Under the pieces are notes generated by a model that worked only from the letters and a program-made list of their open reading frames with translations, had not been told where the DNA came from and did not search any database. DNA of 64,000 bases from Manduca sexta (taxonomy: Eukaryota; Arthropoda; Insecta; Lepidoptera; Sphingidae). Both the position numbers and the translations under genes were made by a program. The DNA is taken from contig NC_051124.1 in the NCBI RefSeq assembly GCF_014839805.1, forward strand, positions 6,076,001 through 6,140,000, given 5' to 3'. Of this stretch, positions 50,130 through 62,459 are shown one piece after another; within the stretch, counting starts at the first letter, position 1; each line of letters starts with the position of its first letter.

Positions 50130-52269
50130 CTGAAACTGAGATGACCAATAAGGCGATCTAGTGCAAGCGACGCTCATTTTCACTTCTCGAGGGTGTACTG
50201 TGCCGTCCTTTACTTATTACAGCATTGTATTTCTTTGTGCATTTGCTTAAGCGACATTACGTACGAAATTGTCTTTGGGTCAACAAATATACGCTACGTT
50301 CCTTTCTTTATTTTTAACGTTTCTGTATTTTTATGCAGCGGGGACTGAATTTGTAATGTATTTAACAGCATTTAATTCATATTTCTTGATAATATCATGA
50401 AACTAGTTTAATTAATACATATTACATATGAAAGAGTTAGGTATTCGAGTATCTCATTACATAACTGCATCATAAAAAAATCTTTAAACGACTATCAAAA
50501 ACACAAGATTTAGTTAAAAATCACGTTAAAGTAAATATTATTTTGACTAATTATTATAATTCATATTTCACATAAACTGAAAGAAAATATTATGGGACTT
50601 CATACAACAACCCGATGTAATACCCGACACAAACGCAGAATGTTCTCGCACATCGGGTATAAAGATGAAGCGGCACGAACGACACAAGCTTAATATTCTC
50701 GTAAACATGAACTGAGTGCGGCACACGTAGATGCTCAGAATAATGCAGTCTTAAGCCCGCACGTGCTGTGCAGTCGACGCGTTAAAACATGCTCAATTCA
50801 CCTCAAAATTGTCAGACGTTAAATATTCCTTTATATGAACAGGGATACTGAGATAGTGCCTTATGAAAGGAGATTAGAGTGCTCGAAATAACGATGTCAG
50901 GTGTTGAAGTAATATGGATCGTGTATTGTGTTCAGTGGATCATGAAACGGTAAGAGCATTTTTAAATTAACATTTAATATTTTTATTTTGCCTTGTAAAA
51001 TGCTGTGTTCTTACCAAAATTTTTCATTTCGATATCTCTTCATGTAAGCAAACGACGTAAACGAGGGCTCATAAAATAAAAAGAAATTGTGTTCTTATCC
51101 TTTTATTCTCTCATTTCTCCGATTAACGGTTAAATGTTAACATAATTATAGATTAGTGGAGACATAAACTGTAAGTAACAATAAACGTAAAAAAGCGTGT
51201 TAATAAATCCACCCGAACAGAGATAATTACGAGTTTACGATACTCATTGATAAGTTACGAGGTTTGGAGGAAAACAAAGTAACAACTAGAGAATAAAATA
51301 GGTCTATCTTATAATACGCTTCACAAAAACTTTTCTAAAAGCCATTAGAAGTATAAGTTACTATAAATTTAAAGCATAATCAACCCATGTTTACGATTCG
51401 AGTCGAATTTCTTACTTTTATTAGAACTTAATACCTATTTTAGCATAGTACTTAATAACTATTAACTAGACAAATATATTATAAGGTCTAAACCGTTTTA
51501 CCGACCAGACGCTAACGACAATCAACAAATTTGAACTTCACTAAACTTAGAGTGGTGTATAAAAAGCCGAAGTATATCGATGGTGCTGCTCATTAGACTG
51601 TGCTGTGGCATGGTTTAGCGGTGGTACATAATTGAAAGCCGTGGTTTGGCCCAATAACAAGGGGGCGGCGGGCGTTCGACGCTTAACGTTTATAAATTAG
51701 GGAATTATATTAATTGCGGATAATGCCGACATTGCGATAGCTCATGGTAACGAGCGCCGCGTTGGCTGCGGTGCCTGCTACCTGTGCACACCATCCATTT
51801 ATAGAATTATCTAAATTACTGAAATTATTGTTGTCACGTGCGTTTTAGTTTTAATTTTCTTTTAAATGGTGAAGAGGAAGGCTTTATTCAATACGTATTT
51901 TATATTTTTTAGAAATAAACGCACACTATACACTGTATATTATTTCACATAGTCAGTCACGTCGCGCATATTATACGTCCGACCTTCAATTTAAGTCTTA
52001 TAATATGTCGCTGCAGTATTTCGATTATTAAATTAAAATTTGCCAAGTTCCTATACAAATATTGGAAATTAATAACTTTACAGAGTTGTTCCATAGACAT
52101 AACTTGTAGGTTATCAATATCTTATTGTTTATAAACGTTAGAACTTAGATACGTTACTTAGAAGCTGGATCTGGATCATATATTATATTGGTTGTGTTTT
52201 TACATCTAATAGTTTGGAATATTAGAATGCTTCTTACCAACACTTTATATTTATACATAGTTTGTAATA
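50130..52269. other. non-coding spacer
   Basis: No supported exon or repeat recognised in this stretch. Confidence 0.35.
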
Positions 52270-52380
52270 TCCCGGCACAAATCACGCTCCTAATTATCCT
52301 AGTCCAGGATTCAAACTCCGCTCTCACGTTTCAAAGCCGACTTTCCGTCCGCTGCGCCAAGGCGCCTATTTTACAATAGG
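52270..52380 (-). repeat. remnant of a tRNA-derived SINE
   Basis: On the minus strand, gcgccttggcgcagcggac followed by ggagtttgaatcctgg resembles the A box and B box of a tRNA gene at roughly tRNA spacing. The acceptor stem does not close and there is no clean anticodon arm. It is therefore better read as a SINE head than a working tRNA. Confidence 0.45.
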
Positions 52381-52907
52381 CTTAAAAGTACGTTGAAATT
52401 TATTCGTCGCTTTTGCGTTTGTTACTAATTAAATGTTCACTTTGTTTTCAGTGTTGCTGTGTAAGCACAATCAATTTGCGTGACGATTACGGGGATGAAA
52501 TTAACGCGAGATAACACCCTCCCACCTGGGGAAGGATTACGAGCTTCAGATAACTGAATGTATTACCTCAATTACGAGCCAGAAAAGAACGGATATTTAA
52601 GGGAAAATACTCCAATTCGTGGTGCAATCTAAACGAGTCTCTGTCGAAACTCCGGGGGAACGTCTTACAGTGTTTATCAGCACTTCGGTCTGGCGGCCTT
52701 TGTTTGTTGCCAGCCCTAATACACCGCTTAACATATTTTAATCTTTCCACGCCTTTGTTCGGCGGAAAGTCACTGAGAAATTAGCTGTCTTCAACAACGT
52801 TATCGGAGTTATGAACATATTTCAGTCTCAGAAGTGAGAGGCAAAAATATTTAAATTGAAACATGTTTACGCTTTGTTTGCGTGAATCTTGATTAAATTT
52901 TATATGT

Positions 52908-53681
52908 TCAATATTTACCGTCGTCGCCCAGTGATATTCCGCAGTCAATAACGTAACAACACCCAGTCACACAATTCGCTTTATCACTTGCAAGAAATTT
53001 CACCAACTCAGCAACATTTTCAACTTGGGTTATTTTTTTCAACGGAGCGTTCATTTCGACAGCTGCAAGCATTTGAGTGATGCCTTCTTCCGTTAATCCA
53101 CTTCTTTTGAACATATCGGTTTTTACAGGGCCCGGATTGACAGCGTTCACTCTGACTCCTGTTGACCCCAGTTTTAGAGCCAGACATTTTGTTGCCATAT
53201 CAATTGCCGCTTTCGACATGCAATAAGCCGTCATTATGGGTAGCGGCTTCATCGAGAGAATGCTCGAGATATTTATAATATTCCCTTTTGTTTTTATTAG
53301 GTAGGGAATAACTTCGTTCGTGAGATGGTACGTACCGCGCGCATTGGTTGCCATTATGTGATCGTAGGCATCCATTTCCTTTTGTATTCCCTCTATTGAT
53401 GAAACTCCGGCGTTATTAATCAAAACGTCGATCTGTCCGTACCTGTTTATGGTTTCACTAACGATTCTTTGTACATCTTCATCCATAGTTATGTCGGCTA
53501 CAATTATTAACGGCTTCAGACCACTCAGTTCTTCACATTTATTAGCGGTGTTGGTTAAGTTTTCCTCATTCCGTCCGATTAATGAGAGTAAAGCAGATGA
53601 CTTCGCGAATTTTAAACTGCAAGCGGCGCCTATGCCGGAGCTAGCACCGGTAATTAAAACAACTTTGTCGTGGAAACACAT
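52908..53681 (-). CDS. classical short-chain dehydrogenase/reductase (SDR), 257 aa
   Basis: An NAD(P)-dependent oxidoreductase of the classical SDR family, soluble and intronless. Using the ATG at 53681 (MCFHDKVVLITGASSGIG) gives the usual family length. Motifs: cofactor-binding TGASSGIG at residues 11-18, D63 before the adenine pocket, NNAG at 89-92, N113, catalytic serine in ISS (139-140), catalytic YCMSK with Y153 and K157, and PGPV at 183-186. Asn38 with Arg37 at the end of beta-2 (IGRN) suggests NADP(H) preference (inference). The substrate cannot be told; in insects this type is usually annotated as FabG-like or 3-oxoacyl/alcohol reductase. The frame is open a further 61 codons upstream to an ATG at 53864. 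That extension lacks SDR similarity and a signal peptide, so I prefer the shorter start. No catalytic residue is missing. Confidence 0.88.
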   Translation of the reverse strand: MCFHDKVVLITGASSGIGAACSLKFAKSSALLSLIGRNEENLTNTANKCEELSGLKPLIIVADITMDEDVQRIVSETINRYGQIDVLINNAGVSSIEGIQKEMDAYDHIMATNARGTYHLTNEVIPYLIKTKGNIINISSILSMKPLPIMTAYCMSKAAIDMATKCLALKLGSTGVRVNAVNPGPVKTDMFKRSGLTEEGITQMLAAVEMNAPLKKITQVENVAELVKFLASDKANCVTGCCYVIDCGISLGDDGKY

Positions 53682-53869
53682 TCTGTACAGGAGCTGAATG
53701 GCGACTGAGTGTCCAGCACGGCGGAATGGAATAACAGGCTCATTATACATCGGTCGGTAATGTAACGCTTCCGTATTTGCCGGTACGTAACCACAAAGTG
53801 AAACTGCCAGTATCTGATGACAGCACACGCGTATGTCCACACTTCTTTTAGAACTCTTTGTCATTTATG

Positions 53870-56800
53870 TATTATGTATTTTATTAAAATATATGATGGA
53901 TGGTGCAAATTGAGTATTTTATTTCTTCTTAGTTTTAAATGTGGACAGTTACTCAATAGAATGTTACGTGACAGCCTATGTTAATTATTGTCTTCTTCAT
54001 CAGACTATTAATTTGGTAGTTTATACCACAAATGTATATTATTGCAGGACAACAATATGATTTTAAATGTAAATAAAACACATTCACATAATTTTATACA
54101 ATTTATTTGAGTCATTTCGACATACGAAAGACAACATTCAAATTAGAAGCGCGTTATTTACAATAGTCTTACATTAAATTGAAACTTACATTAAAAGCTC
54201 CCTAATTGTCTTTGGCACTTTAATTACGACTAATACTTGAACTACGTTTAAGTAAACAGACTAGTTTGTTCTACAGAGATCTAAATGGATGTGCATGTAC
54301 TTTTGTTTGTCACGAGCTGTGTAAATATTTTTAATTGAACCACTTTGCTAATGGGAATTGCAGGGGAAGCATTAAACTACATGTATTTGCCTCAGCTTTA
54401 CTTCACAACCGTGTATCATTTTATTTAACATCCATTTACATATTTGTTTTTATTTCGTACTGGCTTTCCCGCGGCTTTGCTCGCGTAAACCCATTCTCGG
54501 AATAAGAGTCCTAATGTACCCTTTCGGGTTAAATAGATTGTGTTAATAAAGGACTCTGTGTACCAAATTTTCCATCCTTATAACCTTTCACGTGTATAAT
54601 AGTAAAAATTAGAAATTATTCTTTTAAACATAATTAAATAATTCAAAAAGTTTGTGATCAGGACAGACCCTGAGCTCTAAGATACAGGGATCGTGATACT
54701 AATACTTGAAGAGAGAAACGGTTTACTCCCAAGAGGGATTTGTATCGGGTGTACCATTTGCATATTTATGTTTAGTCAACAACATTAGTATGGATGTGAT
54801 GAAACATTTCCATTACTGGATAAAGTTATCCGTATTATAATTAAAGTGGGTTGCTTATTACAATATCTATGAATTTGTTATTAATATTCATTTACAGAAA
54901 TTGGAACATGATTATTTAATTATATTATGTATTTTAATTGAGTTAATTAAGACAATTTGTAATCTTGATATTATGTTATAAAGATTTTTTTACGAAAAAA
55001 TAGAAATCACCTGCAAGAGAAGATTACAATGAAAATATTTCCTGTACATCAGTAACTATTAGAAACATTTTGTTTTATGTTTAATCTATCAGAGAATTAA
55101 TTGTTAATAGACATCAATTGCATTGGAATGTGGATGCATAGAACATACAGCGGAGAATTCTCCAGGAAATTTCTCATTAAGATCATTCAGCGATATTTGC
55201 TTACAATTCCTATGAAGGCCTACTCCAATTTATACTGTGAATTATATACAACATCCACGAAATACAGAATTAATACCAAGACAATAGTCAAATGAATACT
55301 AAATACATTGCAATTATCACTGCAACAACGTGCAAACTATTTAATACGTAGTACATCCTTTAGAGTCTATTTCGGATAATGTTTATCGTATAATGCAGTA
55401 GTGTAAGCAATCTCGACAAATTATTGTCGATACGTGATTCGTAGGGCCACGGTTGCAATAGACTGTTATTGTTCAGGAACAATAACAGTTAGTATGCCAG
55501 GGCATTCGAAATATTTACTGTTCTCTACACCCTTCCACAGTAAACCTGACAATACAAATAAGATAAATATAATTTATATAAAATGAGTTTAGTTCATTTG
55601 AAATGTGATATAAAAGTAGCAATAAGTGGCAGCCATTTTAGGATACGTCATATTTTAATTAAGAAATCATTAGGGTCTATTTTAAACAACAAATAATGTC
55701 GGTAGACACCCGGATTAACGTCACCTAAACTTACTAGGGTTAAAATTACTAAATCCTAATTTATCATTCAGGTTAAGTCTAAGTACTAAATGCCTTATTC
55801 TTCTTGAAGCGGTCGAATTCAAAAACATCTACTAGTCTTTACCAATTGCAGAAAAGTTTCGATCCTAAACTGAGGCGTTCCTACGAATTTTATATCATAT
55901 AATAAAAAATATAGGTTAGCCACAGGAAAATGCACAATGAAATATTCTAATGAATGAAAATACTATGCACGTGTAAAAAAATTACTAAATATACGTGATA
56001 CGTGAGCAAAAATCGTTACATACACTACTGCTTACTAGAAAAAATTGCCAAATAGGAGCCATAAAATACATAGTAATTTTGTACAAAAATGATGTGTGTA
56101 AACACTGGAGGGAGTGCGATATTGGACGTTTGCATTCATCAACCCTTTTACATCAAACAACTTAATGCATAGATTTCACTTACGTCTAATACAATTAGTT
56201 GTCTCTAGAAAGATTTCCGTCTAGATAATTAGTTACGATCTATTGTACCGCATTCGATAAAGTTTTTATCATTCGTATAATATGAAAATTTAAAAAAATT
56301 GCTTAGGATATCGAATGGTGATATTCATGGTAAGTGGTATTAAATATTTAATTGTACATGGACAAAACAAAATATGTCCACATTGCTCGAATACATTACA
56401 AAACGAGAGGTTCAGATCGATATATGTACGAAGCGGTCCAATATATTATTATTTTGTTCACCGAAGCGCGAAGGAGCCACACTACATCTCGCTCACAGCC
56501 ATTTTAAAATGAATTTCAATTCACTTATCAATATTTTTTCGATGAACAGAAAAATCCAAAATACTACGATTACCTACATTGAAGTAATACACCAGACGGC
56601 TTTCTTTACTATAATGATGAAACATAAGGCAGGTACGCATGACTCCGGACTTATTATTATATTATAAAAAGTATTAATGCCTTACTCGGTCCCTACTGCA
56701 CATTAAAAACGAATATAATTCTACGTTACATATTAAATACAAGAATGTTATAAAAATAAATTATTAATTATTTCTACATCTACTACTACGAAGCGACTGT

Positions 56801-57428
56801 ACATAATATCGTAATTAATAATATAAGGGGATAAGTTATGTACATTAACTAGTTTTCCTACATTTCTACAACAAAAAATCTATGATTATAATAAAACGAT
56901 GTATTAAATATGATTACTAATATAATAATCAAATAAATGCTTAAAATGAGATCGTCATATCGCTTGGCAATATAATCCTAAGAAAAAGAATGACTTAGAA
57001 AATGACTAGAAAATAATAGTTGAGATCATTACTAATGACTAACTCAATTAAGAAATCTAGTTTGACTATTAAATTGTGTTTCAGGCTCGAAGTTATCAGC
57101 ATAAACTAATAGGCGAAGTTTTGTGCGATAAAATAATATTTACTGCAATTTCGTTTCGATTAAAAATGGAAAATATTATAGTCCTTGGCGGTAAGGCCTA
57201 AGGCCTTAAGTCATGTATTTCAAGTAAACGACACTATTTTACGTGAGATTTTGAAGATGAAAAAAATATTTTTAAATTCATGGGAGCAATCTCGTTTGCT
57301 CTATATGCAGGCGTGTTAGCCAAATCTCTACAGTAACTTCCATAGCCCTGACATATTTCAGAGCCTCTTCACTATCCTGAGTTTAACATCAATTTCTATA
57401 ACACAACCATTTTTCAAACAACACTTAT
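53870..57428. other. spacer with a short interspersed-element fragment and a palindrome
   Basis: No supported exon. About 54452-54600 resembles a decayed member of the 'ggctttcccgcggctttgct' element family. A perfect 13-bp inverted repeat (actgttattgttc and complement, two-base centre) lies at 55462-55489. Confidence 0.4.
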
Positions 57429-57996
57429 TTAAGATGTCTTGAGATGGTGAGCGTCGTGGTCGCACCGGCGCAGGACGGCGAAGTGCGTCACTTGGAAGGT
57501 GTTGGTGGTGCGACTGCCTCGCTCCAGGGTCCCAGTCATCGTGTACCCCATGTTGAAATCAGCTTGTGTTACATTTGTTGTCAGGTACAGCTGTAGACAA
57601 AATGGACGTGTATTTATTTGATACCAACATGAAAGGTCGGCTCTGCCAAAAGTTAAAATGGATTAAATTAAGTTTTATACGAAGTATGGGTATTTTATTC
57701 GCTGTCTTTGTTGGTTATATTTTATCAAAATTAAACATGTGAAATTCGGAACATGTAAAATTCGAAAACAGTGGGTATTTTTAAAACATATATTATGCTT
57801 CACTGAAGTTCGTTGGTAGTGCAACTATTGCAACAAACGTATATTCTATAGTATTAGTACTGTATTAGTAGTTTTTATAAATAATAAATATGTTTAGTTA
57901 ACCTTAAAATCAGCGTCGGTGCCGAGATGTTTGAATGTGCCGACGATGTAGACAGCGTTCACACCGCTCACGACCATTTGTGCGTGGGTGCTGTGT
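57429..57996 (-). CDS. last two coding exons of an unrecognised gene (84 C-terminal residues)
   Basis: Two exons, 57903-57996 and 57429-57590, are joined in phase 0 by good splice sites (gttgcag acceptor, AAG|GT donor, ctacag acceptor) and end at TAA 57429-57431. The peptide has a beta-rich look: [19 protein letters not shown], then [20 protein letters not shown] and a basic/His tail ending HHLKTS. Codon third positions are strongly GC-biased compared with the AT-rich surroundings, which supports real coding. The first exon needs a partner ending in phase 2. I do not recognise the family; an extracellular or membrane-associated beta-sandwich is only a guess. Confidence 0.5.
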
Positions 57997-58501
57997 CTGC
58001 AACAAGTAAATGTGTTTAATATACTCAATTATGTAAGAGGTTATTTCCTGACTTATCGAACTAGTACACAACAGAGTACCTAGTACAGTCAGATTATACG
58101 TCTTGTTGTACGAAAAACACTTAAATTGTATTCTGTATCACACAGTCTTAACTCCCATCGAAAGAATCGCAGAATAGTAAAGTATTATGCTAATTAACAA
58201 TTGTGAAAATCGCACATCATTTAGAGATTTTTGGTACTACTATACTGTAAATCATAAAGATCGTGGAGTTGTGGACGAAAAACCATTGTTCTTCAAGAAA
58301 CACAAACACTAAACTATTTTTATTTGACTAGTAAGACTAGTAGTGACTTAAAGAGGTAGTTACTATAAGCTTAGGAACGTGTTCTGTTTCACGTGCTACA
58401 ATGTCTTGGAAAATATAATTTTCGTTTATATTTTTCAGGAGGAGATAAGGCGGCGGGGTCGTTTGTCAAGCCAGCAAGAATTAGCGAGCAAGGAAGCTTA
58501 C

Positions 58502-58540
58502 CTGAGACCGCAGCCGCCTGTAATACGCCGGCGACAGGGC
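58502..58540 (-). CDS. possible small exon of the unrecognised minus-strand gene
   Basis: On the minus strand an acceptor-like aatcag is followed by 39 GC-rich bases (ALSPAYYRRLRSQ in one frame) and a strong CAG|GTAAGC donor. This frame joins in phase after the exon at 62335-62452 but not before the one at 57996. So either another exon is missing or this is not part of the gene. Confidence 0.25.
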
Positions 58541-58999
58541 CTGATTTATATATGGCACATGGTTTCATAATAACTAATAGTTTCAACCAAAAACAGGTCG
58601 TTACTCATGTTTCGGGACTTGTTCTAAAACAACAATGTTTTTACTCTCCGAATTACGTAGGTAGTTTAAAAAGTATTTTAGGATTCGTTTTATGTTAAAC
58701 GTATTTTGCTTCAAAACAGTTTGATTTTGTTTGCGTTAACATGTCTTGTGTGAATGTTTCGTTAATACTCACTGCGAACGTCACAGTTACTCCTAGTCTA
58801 ATGGATATTACGTATATTTGGGTCTTGCATCATACAATGTAACGAATTGGTAGTTAGTTGAAAATTATGGCGTTGAAAATTTTATTGTACGATATATTGC
58901 AGACGTTGTGGTAAGTGGTACGTAGGTATTAAATTTACGTTTGTATCTTTATGACTGTTATTTATGCTTCATATATCAGACGGAAACTGTATGCCGTTT

Positions 59000-61240
59000 G
59001 GCAAAACAGGCCTATGCTTTTACCTCCGAATGTGAAACTAAAAACTATTCCACGCTCACACCCGTTGGTCCGTATTATAACTTGTGTAAATGGTATCACA
59101 ATATGTAACTTGTCGAATGACGATAAAAATAAAGCATGTGGAATATAAATAACAAGTCGAAAGTAATAATAAAAATTAATAATTTTGCATAATGCACAAT
59201 CACACAGCACACAAAAGTTGAGAGGGAGTTATTGTGTCTTGATGAGTTTGAGAATTCGCAGTAAGAACTCCGATCACGTATTCCAGTTAGTAGGGCGCGA
59301 ATCCAACACGTACCTAACAGAGCCCTAACGGCCTTGTAATGGCGCCCAGCGGGTAATAGCGTCCAGCGTCTTATGTCCGCCATGACGTCTCGGTCAAATT
59401 AAAAATCTTTATGATTCCCGCACCAGTTTTCCACCCCATTATACAGTCCAGGAAACTCAGTTCTCGCAAATTGGTAATAGTTTACTGGGTAATTACGGGT
59501 TAGCGGAATGGAATGGTTTTATAGGTCTGAGGTAAGTTAACCGCACCACATTTAGATTTTTACTGTGTTACCAGCTTTTTATAGTATCTGAAAATGCTTT
59601 ATTTAATAACTTAGCATAACTTTTTAAAGATAGTGTAAAACCTAATATTTGGAGAGAATTGCAAAAATGACCATAATAGTATTTTTATGCTGACGTATAC
59701 TTATTTTAAGATTCAAGTCTTGTGTCGTTGGTATCAGGAATTACAAAAATATTTCGCCTTCATTGCAGCCAGACACGAAACAAATATTTGTCTCACTTTG
59801 GGGATTGAAGCTACAGTCCTTTATTTACAATGGAACTGTTAGATGATTTTGTAGAAAACGCGGTGGTAACTTTGATAGTTCATTTGTAGAAAGTTCGAGA
59901 TGTTTTTAGCATTTTCTACACATTTCGTTCGGACATGAGACCGGTAGTAAACGATCGTAGCAGACTTTGCTCGTACGCGATGAGGAAGAGAATTCTGAAA
60001 GGTCTTGCAAAGTAAAACATGTGTGCAAGATATATCCGTATTTTAGCAATAAGCTGTTAGAAACTTGTGTGAAATGGGTGTTTCGAAACATTGCTCCAAG
60101 CAATGAGTATTTCCGAAGTTTAAATATGAAAAGATCCTCAAAGAACCTGCTTAAAAATTAAATTACACAAACTTAAGAAAATGGCGAAATTAAAAACTTT
60201 TTTACATAAAAACTTTGATCTCCAGCAACAATAAATCGAATTTAGTTCGTATATGATATGAGACAGGATAATTAAGCTCTTATGTGTTTTGTCTTAATTT
60301 AAGGTGATAAATAAAGGCCACTAATAACATTTAGGGAACCCTCAAGTACAGCGAATGAAAACTAGTATTAAAATGGTGTGATAGTGCTTGAATTTGAATT
60401 GTTCATTAGAAGTCTGACTTGGTCTAGCAGCGTTCGTACAAAACAAACTTAGTTTTCATACTTTAAAGTTTTCACTTTATTCTAGTTTTCTGAAGGAACA
60501 CTTTCATAGTTTTATTCAAACATTTAATTATTTCGCATATAAAGATTTATTGCTCAACTTAGTGCTGAGTAAAATAAATTCTTAGGTAATACGTTTTTAT
60601 ACATTTTTTGTGTAATTAAATGAAATCTCGTGAATATAATACGACAGATAGAAATGCATAATTTTAAACATTATCAGTACTATTATGTTATTATGTACAT
60701 AGTTTAAGTAAGGTTATATATTACGGTAATTTGATCAATATATTTCAAATAACTATCACTAAAACTAAATTAACATTCCCACCTAGGGTATTTTGGTAAT
60801 ATCCTTCAAAATAGAAGATATAAAACATTAATCCACGAGACTAGCAGTCTCCGTGTAGATCTGCGGATGGTATCATGATATACGAATCGTTTAGGCAAAG
60901 TAGTGCGGACGGCAATGATCGTTAATGTAAACGGTCCTCACTTAGCCACGCGCTGCGCCTCTCTGTGTCGAAATACCCGCGTTTTTCCCTCGCGTACAAC
61001 CGTTCTGCGGTAATCTTACGCTCGTTAGATGTTTAACTTGAGCTAAAATGTGTTAATTGTTATTATAAAATCCCTTTAGTTATTTAAAAAATTAAATATC
61101 CATGTTTTGGTAACTATGGACACAATTCTGTTCTATCATTTAAATATTACTTAAATGGTTTTTATGCGTATCATAGTTGAAAGCCAACGGTGGAGCACAT
61201 TGGTACTAGATGTTAAATCATAAAGTATAATCATATTCTA
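59000..61240. other. presumed intron or spacer
   Basis: No supported exon. If the exons at 57.4-58.5 kb and 62.3-62.5 kb belong together, this is intronic. A modest GC rise at 60890-61020 has no frame through it. Confidence 0.3.
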
Positions 61241-61241
61241 C

Positions 61242-61520
61242 ATCTAACTGCCTCGGTGGCGTACATTTATTGCGCTCACGGTACGGCTGGGTTAGGCAGT
61301 CTCGGATTCCAATCCCGGGTTGAACAAAGTGAATTTGGGGGTTTTTCTCTCAATATTTGCGCGAAGTTAGGAATATGAGCTGATATGGCTATACCCTCGC
61401 CAGTCGTCTCCTATGATATGATGAGACGTTACTCGCAGGCGAAAAGTGGGTGCCCTATTTGCACCTCTGTCTATCCCTTCGGGAACGGAGGGGTGATTTG
61501 TGCCTAATCTTACACATACG
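61242..61520 (+). mobile_element. tRNA-derived SINE
   Basis: The head resembles a tRNA gene with a polymerase III A box (tggcgtacatt near 61256) and B box (ggattccaatc at 61304-61314). The body follows in an order I recall from lepidopteran SINEs: caaagtgaatttgggggttt, gcgaaaagtgggtgcc, and atcccttcgggaacggaggg. It is diverged and apparently inactive. It is the clearest copy in the window. Confidence 0.75.
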
Positions 61521-62334
61521 TTTTCAGGAATTTACAACTAAAATTCTTGAAGGCAATAATGTTTATGAGCAAACACGGCGCTCACCCCTTGGTATAGCAA
61601 ACATGGCACTTATCACAATGCGACCTGTTCTTCACATATCTGTCTATATAAAAAGGCGCTTCCCACCACTCGCGATGTTTATTTAAGGCACGTCGACGCC
61701 ACTTCTCAGTGCTTGCGTGATCGCGCGATAATTGCGCCCCGGACGCCTCCCGCCGTTTGTCATACCGTGTCGGCAACGCTGGCGTGCCAGATTCCGCACG
61801 ATAGTGTGGAAGGTTAGGCAAAAGGAATTTGTTAATAATATAGCTGTTGGTTTTCGTTTCAGTCTTTTGAATCTTAAATCTAGAAGAGTTGTACATTATA
61901 CAACAAAATTACAGCGTCTGCGCCTTTGAGCAAGTATTGCGCCGCTTTGCACCGCGTCGCTTCCAGTGGTGTGAGCTCACCTTTACGTACTCACCTGAGT
62001 CGGCGTGCAAAGCGGTTAATTGCGAAAATCGTGCTTAATGACCAACTTAACGTGATAGAGTGTTTCCTATTCACAACCGTGAGGCCATTTAGTACAAAGT
62101 TTTAATTTCACTGTCCTTTAGACACCTTAATTTCCTTTGTAGCGTTAATTCGGATATTAATTTTAAGAATTATTGTTATTATATAAATATATTTTCAGCT
62201 AGGGGTTGCAGCGAATTTAAACATTATTTTGATAATACAGTAATTATCATTTATGAAATACCAATACATGTTTAGCATTACAATAATAAAGGAAACACTG
62301 CTCAATTTATGTAGTATTTTTCCAGAATATTTAC

Positions 62335-62452
62335 CTCCTGGTACCCGCCACTTCGACCACCTTGCATCTGGAGCGCCGCCACCAGCACGGCTGCAATGTC
62401 CAGTAGGAAGACGACGCGCTTCGCGCCCAGCCTTCTTCCGGGAACATCAGCA
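62335..62452 (-). CDS. possible exon with a hydrophobic segment, unrecognised gene
   Basis: A ttgtgcag acceptor and a GAG|GTAAAT donor bound 118 bases. One frame reads through with a basic stretch then a hydrophobic one ([20 protein letters not shown]), which would suit a signal anchor or membrane helix. A second frame is also open, so the frame is not certain. It may be an upstream exon of the gene ending at 57429. Confidence 0.35.
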
Positions 62453-62459
62453 CCTGCAC

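Noticed and set aside
52270..52380. A working tRNA gene
   Set aside because: A- and B-box-like words are present, but the stems do not pair and no anticodon loop can be drawn.
58379..58698. Two plus-strand frames after a ttttcag acceptor
   Set aside because: They overlap the GC-rich minus-strand candidate exon, neither has a partner exon, and the shorter frame is mostly Arg/Gln from GC-rich sequence.
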